NCBI GenBank assembly: GCA_016946835.1
Contig: JACVTC010000073.1
Span: 177,501 to 241,500 of the forward strand
Direction: 5' to 3'
Origin: Neocallimastix lanati (nom. inval.)
Lineage: Eukaryota; Neocallimastigomycota; Neocallimastigomycetes; Neocallimastigales; Neocallimastigaceae
DNA: 64,000 nt
The translations under genes and the position numbers were made by a program. The notes under the pieces were generated by a model. It was not told the origin of the DNA. It ran no database searches and saw only the letters and a list, made by a program, of their open reading frames with translations. Positions 1 through 13,594 of the stretch are shown here, in pieces (the first letter of the stretch is position 1; each line of letters starts with the position of its first letter).

Positions 1-1
1 T

Positions 2-76
2 TTGAAATCTTGGGAGGAAAACGATTCTTTTGCTAAGAATATTTTTAAGAGTCAAATGAGACTTTTAATTTGTTAA
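2..76 (+). CDS. possible 3' end of a gene entering from the left edge
   Basis: Frame 2 reads 24 coding-like residues (contains KSWEENDSFAKNIF) before a TAA at 74-76. Base composition is higher in G+C than the DNA that follows. It could be the last exon of a gene mostly outside the window or the end of a decayed element. No family is recognised and the stretch is too short to be sure it is coding. Confidence 0.25.
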   Translation: MKSWEENDSFAKNIFKSQMRLLIC

Positions 77-1323
77 GAGCCAGGAATTAAGGGTCTATAA
101 TTTTGTCGATTTTAGTTATATATATTATGATAAAGAATTATAAGCACTTTATTATTCTAATTTAAATAATTTTATATTAATGTATTTTGACTTATACATT
201 AGTTATATTATGTTTCAATAGATTTGAAGCTTATATTTCAAATATTTCACACATTCTAACAATAAAATTATTATTATTATTTTCATTATCAATATCATTA
301 TTTTATTATTACAAAATAATATTATTATTATGAATTTTTTAATATAAATATGAAAAAATATTATTAAAACTATGACTAAGCTATTATTAATCACCTATTT
401 TATATAGCATTATTTATTGATAATTATTTCTAATACAAAAATTCTAAATATTAATTAAATTTTTTATTATGAAATACAGAAAACAAATAAATTAAAAATA
501 AAAAAAAATATTTTTAAAGTTATTAAATTATACATATATGGAAAAAAAAGAAAATTAAAAAAAAAATAAAAAAAAAATAAAAAAAACTAAAATGATATTA
601 TTGTTACAATTGATTATTAATAAAATATTGTTCATGGTAAATTAAATTGGATAATGAAAATTATTGTGATGATTTTTTATTAAAAATTTTAAATGTCCAT
701 ATATAAAATTGAATATTTTCTAAAAATTGTATTTTTTATACTTATAGAGCTAAAAGAATAATGTTCTGTAACAACATAAACATAAATTATAACATAGTAG
801 ATATATTATTACTAATAAAATTTTGAATTTTATTAATAAAATATAATATTAATACATATTTGTTATTGAATACAATATTGTACAATAAAATTATTGTATT
901 CGTGTATGAAATTAGTTTTATTCCACAAATTAGAAAGCTCATTAAAAGAATTAAGAGTAAATTTGGAGGTTTTAAGATTATATAAATATTTGGGAGTAAA
1001 TGAAAAGAAAATAAATTTTTACAGTACAAAAGATAAGTTTATCAGACGTGAATGAAGCTAGTATTTTTTTTAGAAAATATGTAGTAATTAATATGACCTT
1101 ATTTCGAAAGAATTTTTCATAAGAAATATGAATAAATAATTATAAAGACCTTATATTTTTCATTTAATATTAATTTACGTTTATATGTTTCCTGCTATAA
1201 AGATTTAAAATATATATTATTCTAATTATAAATGAAATATTTAATATCAATTTATATTAATTTATTTGAATAGCAACTTAAAAATTATGAACGCAATTTT
1301 ATTTTATTATAAAATTATTAGAT
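77..1323. other. AT-rich intergenic stretch
   Basis: Composed almost entirely of A and T, with short A/T tracts. No reading frame, RNA gene or repeat family is recognisable. Confidence 0.6.
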
Positions 1324-1431
1324 ATGAAGCGAAAGAAGAGGAGTGAGACTCGAGCACAAAGCCTGCGACTGCGTAGAGTTCGAGATAACCCGAGAGTGAG
1401 CGAGGTCGAATCAGCGAATGAAGTTGAATGA
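1324..1431 (+). other. isolated GC-rich island with a 35-codon open frame
   Basis: About 110 bases at roughly half G+C sit abruptly within DNA that is mostly A and T. The plus strand is open from ATG (1324) to TGA (1429-1431), giving a short Arg/Glu/Ser-rich peptide beginning MKRKKRSETR. GAG/CGA-rich codons are unlike those of any other gene here. No splice context or neighbouring exon was found. It may be an insertion remnant rather than a gene. Confidence 0.3.
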
Positions 1432-4400
1432 AAATAATGTGGTTTTTTGAATATTTAAAACCATATGCATTTTATACCATCATTAATATATAAAAAGAGT
1501 ACTTTTAATTTAGTTACTAAAATGTACTAAATTACTATAAATATTACATTGAAAAAAAACATCCTATATTGATATTCTATTTTAATTTATTCCTAAAATA
1601 TAGGAATAAATTAGTAATTAATAATAATATTATTTATATATAAAAATATTTAATAATATATAATAATTTATTATAATAATTAGTTATTTTATATTTGTTA
1701 CTTAGTAGCAAAATAATTCATTATTTAAAAAGTTTCATAATATTATTACTTTCCCCTTGTAATAGATAAATCTTAAATCTAAATAGTCAAAGATAGAAAC
1801 TACAATAAAGTTTTAATTTAATATATATTTATATAGATAGGAAATTAATTTTTAAATTAAATTATCCTTTTTATAAAAATAATATATAGTTAATATAATA
1901 TATATATTATTAATAATATATTATTAATTTTAATAAATATTAATTTGTTAATTTAAATTATTTACATAATTGATTAAACAAAAATTCAATAAATCTAATT
2001 AAATACTTTTAACAATATTAATTTTATTATTGATAATATTTATAATTATAATTATTATGTGATATAGTTTGTATATATAATTAATTTTGTTAAATTTAAT
2101 ATTTATAATTTTATTTGATATAATACTTAAATAACTTTTTAATTAAATAATCATACAATTTTTTTTTTTTTAAAAAAAGATAAATATATATTTCATATTA
2201 TTATTTATTTAAAAATTTAAAATATCTATAATAAATTAATTAAATATGCTATATTTGAAAATTTGAATATGTCATAATATATTAATAAATATTTTAAAAT
2301 TTATAAATATATAAAAATTTATGAAGTTGAACTATTTTATTTTATATTTTAAATTTATTTTAACCTTCCTTTATAAAAAAAAAAAAAAAAAGAAAAAAAG
2401 AAAAAAAAAAGAATTAAAAAGAATTAAAAATCTCCATAAAAGTAAATCTATTGTATTTTTTAATTTTCAAATAAACACAAAATTTTTATTGTTAAAAAAA
2501 AAAAAAACATAAACATATATTTAGAAAATTTAGTATATAAATTTCCATAAATATGTTGATACAATAATATAATATAAAACATTAATATAATTTAATTTGA
2601 ATTATAATTACAATCATTTTTATGCTATTTTTTTTTTTTTTTTTTTTTTAAAATTATTTAAACTATATTTCATAATTTAATAATTTAATAAAAGTTATAT
2701 AAAAATATATGATAGTAAATTAATTTATCATAATATTTTTATTAAAAAGTTTCTTTATTTAATTATATAATTTATTCAATAGAGATTTGTTTAATTAAAA
2801 TTTTCCACATTTACAATTTATGTAATTAAATTAAATTATAGCAGCATTAAATGATATATTAAAATTTTTAGTATAATGGTAAATTGTAAAAAGTGTTTTT
2901 CTTATCTTTGCTAAGTTATATATATGACAATAAATCGATTATCGGCATAATTAATATTATCAATTAATATTTGAAACAATGTGGAATTATACTTTATTAA
3001 TCAAAAATAATTTTCAGAAAGATAAATTTAAAATTTACCATTTTGTTTGTCATTGTTCATAACCTATAATAATAATGCTTTATTTTTATTTTTTATTTAA
3101 TTTTTTTTTTTTTTTTGAATTGAACTGAATTGAATTGAATTGAATAAATTAAATTTGTTGAAAAATACTAATAATTAACATTTTTAAAAATTAACTAAAA
3201 AAAATAAGAAAGAATTTTATAATAATAAACATAATGTTAACATTAATATTAAATCATTGAGTAATAGTAAAATAAATAAAAAAAATTAATATATTTTATT
3301 TTCTTTTTTGAAGAAATATTAATTTAATGACAAATTTTCATTATGATCTTGTATTAATTATAAATATTTCAATTATGTAAATGATATAATAAAATTAAAT
3401 TATTATCATTTTATTTCATTTATTCTAAAAATAAATTATAGATTAGCATTAATAAGTGTATAAAATTATAAGCTAGAAAAGTATTATACTTCTATATGTT
3501 TATATTACTTTAACTCACAATTATATCTTTTTTTATTTAAATAAAAATTGATATAAATACCTTTAATATCACTCTATCCAATATCAAATTATTGATATAT
3601 TATTATTATAATGAATTTTTATAGAATATAAAATTATATAATATTTGGAATAATTAAATTTAAATAAAGCTTTTTATTTAATAATTATAGTTTATATTTC
3701 TTTTATTTAATATCATAAGAAATTCAAACTTTTTTTCAAAGAAAAAAAATTATATTATTAATTAAAATTTATTAATATAAATTATTTTTACTATTGTTAG
3801 TATATTACATTTAAATTTTAATATAATTATAATTGTTTTAAACTTTTTTTAAATTAAAAATTTTCCTAAAAAATTTCCATACAATTATGTAATTAAATTT
3901 TATTTTATTAGTTTAAATTTTAAAAGTTAAAAAATTTTATCAAAAATATAATATAATAAAAAAAAAAAAAAAAAGATTCTTTTTTCCTATTCAATAAATT
4001 ATATTTATAATAAATAAAATTTTTATATAAAGGTTTAAATAACATATAAATTAAAGAAGAAATAAACAGATAATAAGTAAAATTTTTTATAAAGAATTTT
4101 ATATAGTTTAAGCTATTATATTACATACAATTATTTTGAATTTCATATTATAATATAAAACTAATATTTGTTTATTATATAATATTTAATAATATATTGA
4201 AAAATAAAATAATAAAGAAAAAAAAAAAAAGTTAAAAAAGAAGAAAAAAAATGCGTAGATGATTTCAGTAGTATTTAATTATTTTATTCGTAAAAAAATA
4301 TACTTTTTATATTATAACAACATTAATTACATAGAATATAATAATAAAATAAATTTTTTTTTATAGATTTGGAATATATGTATAATTTAAAAAAGTTATA

Positions 4401-5194
4401 CCTCGTAATTTTAAATAATAAAATATATATGGGTGGATAGAAATACTATAAATAAGAAATTATATAATATAAAAAATAAAAAATTTTACAAAATTAAAAT
4501 CTCATTAAATTAATTTAGAAATATCCTAATAAGAAAATTATAAATTTATTTTTTAATTATATAATAAATTAAATGGCAGGTATAAATTAATTAATAAAAA
4601 GATAACAATAGGTAAAATATTGAATAATTTAAATAATTAACATGTTAACTTATATTTATATTATTTATATTAATAATTCATATAATGTTTATTTTTATAA
4701 TAAAAATTTTTATATTTTTAAAGTTTATTATATATAAAAAATTTTTACATACTACATTTATAAAAATATGAAGAAATATTATAATAACAATTTATTCATA
4801 GTGCAATTTGATAGATTTTATTGTTATATATAATATTAATTATATAATATATAATAGTAATATTATAATATAATTATTCATTTGACTTAATAAAATATTT
4901 AATGTTTAAAATTATTTAAAATTTTCTTAATAATTTATTTAAAAAAAAATATTCTCTTTAATTAAAAATAATTTTTTTATTATTTAAATTCTATTTATAT
5001 TAATATACTAAATATATACTAAATGTATTGATATTATATTTTAATATCTAATAGTATATAATTATTTATATTATATATTAGATTCTTATTTATATTTATA
5101 TACATTTACATTAATAAAAAGTTCTAACTTAGTAATATAATTAATTTATCATAACTGAAATGTGATAAGATTTTAAATTATAGTATGAATGCCA
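1432..5194. other. AT-rich intergenic desert
   Basis: Nearly 3.8 kb of A/T-dominated sequence with poly-T and poly-A tracts (for example near 2627-2649 and 3958-3974). The only long frames are low-complexity Phe/Lys-rich translations of homopolymers. I see no gene. Confidence 0.6.
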
Positions 5195-5530
5195 TTAAAA
5201 CAAGAAGTCTTCCCAGTTTTTATCCTGGTAGTTAGTACTCGGGACTAACATACATATGGTTTCTGGATCGACCCCACAACTATATCCTGAATTAATAAGT
5301 GGCGATTTTCATCCTCACAGGGTGTTTTTCCCTATAAATGATGTTTGTGTTCGCTCTCCATGGTAAGTATTCCTGTTGATAAACTATATAATTGCTGGTA
5401 CAGAATCACTTAATCTGTGAGAAAATTAGTGTAGTTGTTCCTCCTCTAATGAGAGTTCAAGAGATCATTGGAAAGAAGCCCATCGTATTAAGCGGCGTAT
5501 AAAGAATGTAGATCATATTAGCCTTGTTTA
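5195..5530 (+). mobile_element. SINE-like island with tRNA-type head
   Basis: A GC-enriched island in AT-rich DNA. Its 5' part has a polymerase III A-box-like sequence (5226-5243, TGGTAGTTAGTACTCGGG) and, 39 bases on, a B-box-like GGATCGACCCC at 5265-5275. A CATA follows CTAA between them, as expected for a tRNA-Met-like anticodon arm. The first 40 bases resemble the head of the element at 28.3 kb (CCAG, CTGGT-GTTAGT, GGG-CTA-CATA shared). The remaining body (5300-5530) shows no clear match to that element, and no A-tail is seen. It is either a diverged SINE or an old tRNA-derived sequence. Confidence 0.38.
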
Positions 5531-6073
5531 GTGAAAGATCAAGTATTAATTAGAAAAGATACTTAAAAGATAGTTAAATTCACAACAAAACAAGATAAAT
5601 TAATAAAATATATTATAATATAATTATAATATATTAGTTTTTTTAAAAAGTAATAATCCTACTTTGATATATGTCGATATAACAGTTTTGAATTATTGAT
5701 CTATTTATTAAAATTGAAATACCTTTCTAATAAAAATATTCAAATATTTTTAAATTAAGTAATAATTACAATTATTAGAAGTTTATCCATCTTTAAAATA
5801 TTCAATACTTCGATTCAATAATTTTTTAATATATAAAGATTAATTAATGTATAATTTATATAATTATAAATAATGTCAATTTATTATATTCTTTTTTGTG
5901 GTATAAGCGCTAAATATAATTTTATATATTTTTGTATTTATTTTTATATATATTTAATTTAATGGTATTTTTTATAAAATTTATATTAGTAAATATATGT
6001 AACAAGTTTTTAATTTCATTTCTATAATTTAATTTATTAATATTTATTCTACATAATAAATTTCTTTGTTTTT

Positions 6074-6115
<42 letters not shown>

Positions 6116-6684
6116 TTCTTATTATTTTTATTATTTAAATATTCATTATAAAGTAATATTTTAAATACATATATATAATTTAATTAAAATCTTTTAAAAA
6201 ATTTTTCCATTATTTTTATTATAATTAAATCTTTGATAATATAATATTATTTATATGAATTATAAGAAATATATTAATAATAAATTAAGTTCATAATTAA
6301 TTTAAATAATATATATTAACTTTGGTCATTATTTTTTATTTTTTATTTTTCAATAAAAATAATATTATTATATTAAATTATATAGGAAAAATTATATATT
6401 CCGTTTATTAGTATTTTTATTTATTATACGTCTATAAAATAATATATAATTAATATAATTAATATAGTAGAATTCATATGAAATTATATGTAATCCATAA
6501 CCTTTTTTTATATTAACTAAATAAATTCATATCTGTGGGGGATATTTTTCATTTTATTGTCCTATATAATTTAATTCTATAATCAATTTTAAAATATATT
6601 AATATACTATTTTAATATTTATTTTTTATTCTCTTTTAATATATAATTACAAATTTGAATTAAATATATATATATAGAGAGATA

Positions 6685-6736
<52 letters not shown>

Positions 6737-7379
6737 TATTTTTTTCTCATTTTTTACTTTTTATTTTTATTATAATTTTAAAATTAATAATTAATTTAAG
6801 TATATAAAGAAATAAATAAAAATAGAAAATATATACCATTAAGTAAATAATATTTATTTTTTTAGATAGTATATAAAATAAATAATATTATTTAAAACTA
6901 ATATTTTTTTTTAAAAAAAATTATAAACATTTAATATATAATAGAAAATAATTATTGAAAAATTAGATTATTTCTATAATTGCAATTATATAAGAGTAAT
7001 AAATAATATTATATAATATCTTAAAATTAAAATAATTTAAGAAAAAAAATATATATAAAATTTTCATAAAAATAAACTGCTTCTTTTTTTTTTTTTTTAT
7101 TCAAAAAAAAAAGGAAAGTTAATTTCAATGAAAAGTTTAAATATTAGAATTATATATAATATACATAACTGAAATTTATTATATATATATTAAATATTAT
7201 TATTTGTTATTAAATGAAAAAAATTTTTTACTCAAAATACATAGTTACTTACTAATATTTATATAAACCAAATTATTAAATATTTTTTTTAAAAAAATTT
7301 TTTTTTTTTTTGAACTTATTTTAAAGTCGCATTTACATATTTTATAAATGAAAGTTTATAATAATAACAATAAAAAAAT
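5531..7379. other. AT-rich intergenic stretch
   Basis: Long T homopolymers (about 6077-6113 and 6689-6734) and TA microsatellite. It forms the upstream region of the gene starting at 7380. No other coding potential is seen. Confidence 0.55.
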
Positions 7380-10115
7380 ATGATTCCATTTCCAATTTAT
7401 CATAATATCAATACTATTGATAAAAAAGATTCTGAAAAGAAAAATTTATGTTATATTGTTACTCCATCAACTTCAAGTGTAAAATTACCAACTTCTTCAT
7501 CAATTGGTTCAACAATGATAAATAATTATGAACATAAATACATGACAGATATGAATATAACTAAAAATCAATCAGTTATTCCTGATGAGCATTCTCTGTT
7601 TATGAAGCGGACATCATTCATTGACATGTCAACCAAAGCAGATAATAACACTATCATTAATACAACTTACATACGCAATACTAATCAAAATGGCAGTGTT
7701 CAGTCTTTGCACTCAAATACTATTCAACATAATAATAATATTTCAATATTAGAGAATTCAAAACCAACCATTCAAATTCCGCAACAACAAAATTTAACTT
7801 ATATTCAGAATAATAATTGTCTTTTATTACCAATTAATATTCAGTCTTCTACAAATAATAGGACTAATGATTTACCATTTAATATTAATTTTTCAGCAAA
7901 TAGGAATTCATCATATAATATTAATACATCCACTTATTATTGTCAAGATCCAACTTCTCAGAATACTATTTCACAACCATCTGTTACATTAACTCCAACA
8001 CCAACAAAGTCTATTATTATTGGAAGACCTTATATCTCAACTAAAAATTCAGATTCACAACAATCGTTATCAAATAATTCTAATAATCAGCAAATTCAAA
8101 CTGGTTATATGCAAGGTATTCAAAATCAAAACATACCAATTATTTTTTCAATAGGTCAATCTTCATCAACTCAAAATCAAATTCAACAACAAGATCTAAC
8201 TTTAGTACAAAATGAAAATCAGCAATCAGTTCAATTAACTGCTCCTCAAATACAGACAACCTTAAAATTAACACAAGTTCCACAAAATCAAATTCAAATG
8301 GCATATCTTTCATCAACTACTAATTCAGCTAATCAGCAGTCTATTGCCACTTATACACAACCTACTGTTATAAATAATTATCATAATGATAATATTATTA
8401 AGTTCAATAATGCTATTCCTTCATCACAGAATCAAATTTATAATAATGTCGTTATATATGATACCAATGTTACTAATAATTATTCTTATTCTGTAAATCC
8501 AATTAATTCAATTAATACTATACCTATTAATAATAATAATCAAAATATAAATTCCAAAACTAATTATAATTTGTCAGTAACTAATCAACCAACTAAAATA
8601 TATAATAGTTCAAATTCATCTACTAAAAATAATTATAGTGTTAATCATGTTTCTACTATTCCTCGAAGTAACTTAGATGGTACATATGTAGGAAATCCAG
8701 TAAATATTGATAACTCTAATGTAAAAAATAATTATCAAAATTTAGAATACATTAAGTTTGGTAATTTCTATAATACATTTCCTTATAAAAAGAACTCCTC
8801 TAAAGATGAGGTAAGACAGCAAAAAGTCAGATTTGAAGGTGATATGTATACTCCAAAATTAGTCAGATACTCAGGTAATACGAAAGAAGGTTTTTGTGAT
8901 CAATGTAATCCTGGTCGTTGGTTACAATTGAAGAATAGTGCATATTGGTATCACAAACAATTCTTTCATGGAATTTCTTCAGTTTCAGGTAAACCATTCC
9001 GTTCACCATTAGCAACAAAAATTTTAGATTATGCTGAAATACTTGATGTCGTAAATGAATTTGAAAAAAAGAATATCAAGGAATATGTTTTAGATAATGA
9101 GCAAAGTAAAAAAGAAACCGGTGTGCCATCTTTTGAAAAGAATGATTTGTCAGTTGCTACTAGTAATAATAAATTTTCGAATGCTTTAAAAGACTTAGTT
9201 GCTGAATCATCAATTAATTTTCCAGAAGGTTCTAATCTTGATGATTATATTTTGAAGTCTGTTGTTGGTCTTTGTCATCATTGTAAAAAATGGATTCCAT
9301 TAATGATTACTAAAAAGAGAAGTTCACAATTTTTTACTAATATTTTAAAATATAAACAAAACGATGGTTTATTGATTGAAAATAATAAAAAGAATGAAAA
9401 ATCTTTAAATAAGTACTATTTAAAAAAAAAATATAATATATATAATGATAAAAAAAGTATTACTGAGATGATTGTATCGTATCTTCAACATGTATGGCAA
9501 AATAAAAAAGAAATTAATGATATTATTAATAATAATGGTATGACTATTTTATGGTATAGACACGCCCATAAATGTCATCAATATTTAAGACCTAAATTAA
9601 ATATTGAAAATTGCATAAATAAAAATAAGACTCCTTCTGATTCTAAATATAAAACCACTACAGATACAACAGATAATAAAGAATTAAATAAAAATAATAA
9701 TAAATTTGTATCAACAGTAATCAATAATTCATCTACATCATTATTGAGTGAAACAAATACAAATAGCAATTCACATACTGTATCATCTATAAATAATATA
9801 AATTCTCAAAGCCAGAGTATATTTAATAACTCAATTCATACCATAAGAACCTCAACTATTATCTCATCTACAGTAGTATCTGTAGCATCTACAAATATAA
9901 ATAATAATAATATTTCATTAATTAGTTATTCTACAAATAATAATAAGCTTGTTAATGAAATTACAACTCCAATTAATACTATTCAAACACAAACTCATGG
10001 TTATCATGTAAATAATAATATAAATAATAATAATAATAAGAGAATGTTAATATCGGAAGATGATGTATCAGTTTATAATGATTATAAACAAGTTAAGAAG
10101 GAAAAAATAAAATAA
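7380..10115 (+). CDS. Rua1-C (DUF4451)-type transcription regulator
   Basis: Single-exon gene of 911 codons. Residues 1-490 are Asn/Gln/Ser/Thr-rich and probably disordered. A conserved block begins near residue 504: a CDQC pair, then RWLQLKNSAYWYHKQFFHG and a Gly/Pro-rich stretch. A second Cys pair (CHHCKKW) lies near residue 631, with WYRHAHKCHQY near 724 supplying His/Cys ligands. This arrangement matches the fungal Rua1 C-terminal domain family, named from the Ustilago regulator of ustilagic acid synthesis; these are thought to be zinc-finger transcription regulators. From 740 on the protein is again Asn/Ser/Thr-rich and ends with a Lys-rich tail. The ATG at 7380 is the first in frame. 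The target genes cannot be inferred. Family assignment is from motif memory. Confidence 0.75.
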   Translation: MIPFPIYHNINTIDKKDSEKKNLCYIVTPSTSSVKLPTSSSIGSTMINNYEHKYMTDMNITKNQSVIPDEHSLFMKRTSFIDMSTKADNNTIINTTYIRNTNQNGSVQSLHSNTIQHNNNISILENSKPTIQIPQQQNLTYIQNNNCLLLPINIQSSTNNRTNDLPFNINFSANRNSSYNINTSTYYCQDPTSQNTISQPSVTLTPTPTKSIIIGRPYISTKNSDSQQSLSNNSNNQQIQTGYMQGIQNQNIPIIFSIGQSSSTQNQIQQQDLTLVQNENQQSVQLTAPQIQTTLKLTQVPQNQIQMAYLSSTTNSANQQSIATYTQPTVINNYHNDNIIKFNNAIPSSQNQIYNNVVIYDTNVTNNYSYSVNPINSINTIPINNNNQNINSKTNYNLSVTNQPTKIYNSSNSSTKNNYSVNHVSTIPRSNLDGTYVGNPVNIDNSNVKNNYQNLEYIKFGNFYNTFPYKKNSSKDEVRQQKVRFEGDMYTPKLVRYSGNTKEGFCDQCNPGRWLQLKNSAYWYHKQFFHGISSVSGKPFRSPLATKILDYAEILDVVNEFEKKNIKEYVLDNEQSKKETGVPSFEKNDLSVATSNNKFSNALKDLVAESSINFPEGSNLDDYILKSVVGLCHHCKKWIPLMITKKRSSQFFTNILKYKQNDGLLIENNKKNEKSLNKYYLKKKYNIYNDKKSITEMIVSYLQHVWQNKKEINDIINNNGMTILWYRHAHKCHQYLRPKLNIENCINKNKTPSDSKYKTTTDTTDNKELNKNNNKFVSTVINNSSTSLLSETNTNSNSHTVSSINNINSQSQSIFNNSIHTIRTSTIISSTVVSVASTNINNNNISLISYSTNNNKLVNEITTPINTIQTQTHGYHVNNNINNNNNKRMLISEDDVSVYNDYKQVKKEKIK

Positions 10116-10860
10116 TTATATATATATATATATATATATTTTTAAAGAAAATTAAAATATATTTTAACATTTTTGAACAATAAATAAATTTAATTTATGG
10201 AAAATTAATAAATATTTATTAACATATTCTATCAAAAAATTTAATTATAAATGATTAAACCAATAAAATATTTTTATATATATATATAAAAAAATATATA
10301 TATATATATTTAACTATTTTTGCAATATTTTTTTTTTTTCGATAAAATAATAACTTCATAAATAATTTAATATAAATTAAGAAATGATTAATCAAAAATT
10401 AAAAACATAAAATAAATAAAAAATAAACGAATAAAAGATAAGCTGTAATAAAAATTTAATAATGACCTTATTTCTAAACAATATGGAACTTTTTTATACT
10501 TCTTGTTTTTTTTTTTTTTTTTTTTGATTGTTATTTAAAAACTAAAGTTATAATGCAATTTTTAAAGATTTGATTAATTCTAGTCTATCTATCTTATGTT
10601 AAAAAAGTTAGTTTTGTGTTTAACATAAAATAAATTTATTATATTATAAAAATAATTGCATTTAAAATTTGCAATATTAATTTAATAAATCTATATACTA
10701 AATAATTTTTTATGTTAATAAAAATATATTAATTATATGTATAATTTTATTGTAATAGATTTGTTAAATATTATTTATTACAGAAATAAATATATATAAG
10801 TAAGTTTGTTTTATTATAAATATTATTATATTTTTATTCGTTAATATTAATAAGATAATA
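10116..10860. other. convergent intergenic region
   Basis: AT-rich spacer between the 3' ends of the regulator (+) and the F-box/ankyrin-like gene (-), so it should hold both polyadenylation sites. TA microsatellites at 10117-10138 and 10270-10310. No further gene is seen. Confidence 0.55.
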
Positions 10861-13594
10861 TTAATATAATTGAATATCATATATTAATGAAAATAAATCT
10901 AACATAGAATATCTAGAAATTATATTATTATCATTATCATTATTATTATTATTATTTGTTATGGTATGATTTATTGTTGTTAATATCTCTTTCCATTCTG
11001 ATGATTCTTTAAATATTTCTTTAAATTCGTAAACATTAATATTATGATATTTATTATTATTTAAATATGTGTTAATAGTTTTGTTATAGTTGACCGGTTT
11101 TGAAGTTTGTTGATTCTTTTTTTTGTAATTAAAAGATTCATTTATTCCTTTTGATATACTTGTACTTGAGATTAAATCAATTGAATTATCACTTTTGGAA
11201 AGCTTTGAATAATATGGTTGATGATTTTGACGACTATTGGATTCAATTTGACCATGATTACTTGAATTAATTTGATTGACAATATTATCCACCCCTAAAT
11301 GTTCATTGCTTCTTTCATAGAAACGACGACATTCTTCAGAAGAAATAGGATAATTATGTTTATTGAATATTGATTTTTCAACCGAATTATGATTTAAGTA
11401 AGATTGAAACATTTTTTTAAATGTTAAAAATGGATTACAATTATTAAATCGAAAATGGAGAAAAGAATAAAATTTATATTTATTCACATTCATTTTATCT
11501 ACAAGATTAATGATGTTATTAGGATTTATATCTGATAAATACATAAATGTTTTCTTTTCAGAACTAATGATGATATTTTTAAGAAGATAAGTTTTATCAT
11601 TTTCATAATCAATATTCTTTGAACTTTCTTTATACATATCTATGATGAAAGAAAGGTATTGATTATATAAGTTGCTTTCTGGATTAATTTTTAGTAATAA
11701 ATAAGAAATTAATGACATTAAATCTGCGGAGTTATTACGCCAATGATGTTGGCCAATAATGAGTGGCCAAATTAAATCTTCATACTTTTTAAATATCTTA
11801 ATTTCACTAAGTTGATAATCTTTTACAATAACTGTTTCACTTATGCAGCCTAAATTTAATTTCAAGTTATAAGGAGCATAACCAAAAATTTCATCTTCGC
11901 TATTATCATCTTCATTCTCTAAATATATATGTGTATATAATTTTTTTATATGTTTATTAATATTTTAATATAATAATATTTATTAAATATAATTATATTA
12001 ATGAAACTAAAAAACTACCATTGTCTCCAAAAGTTTCTGTACTACTTCTATATAATGTATTATAGTTATCATTAATATTTATATTATTTTCATTTTGTTT
12101 TAGAATATAATGTTCATATAGCCTACTTATTAAATACTTCATGATTTTTATAACTTCAAACGAACAATTAGAATAAAATGCGTCATTAAAACAACACTCT
12201 AAATTGTATCTATTGATATTATATTTTATTAATATATTATCAATTATATAATCAATATATTTGTAATCACATTTTTTTAAGCAATAAGTTATTATTGTTT
12301 GTATTAATTCATATATATATAATTTACTATCCTGAGAATTATGAAAAATTGATGAAATTGGAAGCTGGCAAATAGAATTTATAAACTCTTGGGTATTTGT
12401 ATGAATGATATTTTCAATCATAACATTAATATCTGTTACTCGATCTAAATAATAATATAAAAATGTTTCAAAATTATAAACATCTAAATTAAAATAATCA
12501 TTCAAAATATGTAATTGATTATTATTTATAGATCCAAAAAAAATATCAATGTTCATTTCTTGATTTGATTTCAATAATATTTTATTTTTATTATATTTTT
12601 TTCTGAAAATATTATCATAAACTTGACCATTAAGAATAGAATATTCATATTCCAGTAAAACTTGATATTCTTTCTTCATTGACATAATATCTTCTTTTTC
12701 TAATTTAATTCCCTTACATAAAAATAATGATCGATTAATATCATTATCAAGGCATTTTCTCAAATTATTAATTTTGTCAAGAACATCGTACATTTTGTTT
12801 TTGATAAAAAATACAATTAAAGAATTAAACATAATGTACCAGCCGTTGTCACTCCTTTTCCATGGTCTATAATTCCATGGGTCATACGAGTAAAAACTTG
12901 CGATAATTTTATAATATTCAATTATAATTAATTTTTCATCATTTGATATTTTATCATAATTTTTATTTTGAATTGTAAATACATAAAGAGCTTCAATTAA
13001 GTCTTGAGCTAATTGTGATATATATAATTTATTTTTTTGCTTTAAAGTCGTTAAATTTTTTATATTATTATTTGACAAATCAGGAAGAGAATTAATACTA
13101 CCAGTTTCATAAGGTGAAGATAAAAATAACCAATCTGTTTTTTCTTCAGTAAGATTCAACATTGACATTTTTTTATCAATAAAAGAAAAAGGTTGAATTG
13201 TTATTAAATAAAAATAAGGTATTGAATATATTGAATTTAAATATTTGAAAAGATCTAATCGATTATACTTTAAATAAAGAATTTGTATATAACATAAATC
13301 ATATGAAGTACATGAAATTTTTTTCAATATATAATCCACGATTGTTACATTTTTTGCATAAATAGTATAGGCTAAAATTATTTTTGGTGAAATATGATTT
13401 TTATTATCTAAAATCCAGTCAATGATTTTAAAATAAGAACCTTCTATTGCTTTTTGTAGCATAGCAATGGTTCCATTACTACGTACAATAACATGATTTA
13501 AAATTTTTACATCATTTAATCCAAAAGTGAAATAAGCATAAATATTGTCCGAATACTTTAGAATACGATTTATAATTTCGACTGGAAATATCAT
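10861..13594 (-). CDS. F-box/ankyrin-like repeat protein
   Basis: Two exons: 13594-12019 and 11918-10861, separated by a 100-base intron (GTAGTT...TTAG). The lengths 1576 + 1058 give 878 codons (877 aa), and the junction keeps frame to read DNENEDDNSEDEIFGY. The N-terminus (FPVEIINRILKYSDN) resembles an F-box, the Skp1-binding helix pair of SCF ubiquitin ligases. It is followed by degenerate ankyrin-like helices, such as AIEGSYFKIIDWILDN and AYTIYAKNVTIVDYILKK, through about residue 130 and again near the end of exon 1. The C-terminal exon is Asn/Ser-rich with no recognised domain. Without the intron the locus looks like two genes; the acidic junction peptide and preserved phase argue for one. 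Substrate unknown. F-box call is moderate, ankyrin-like call is by pattern only. Confidence 0.65.

Noticed and set aside
1324-1431. tRNA gene, suggested by a GTTCGAGAT box
   Set aside because: No matching A box or acceptor stem could be paired around it.
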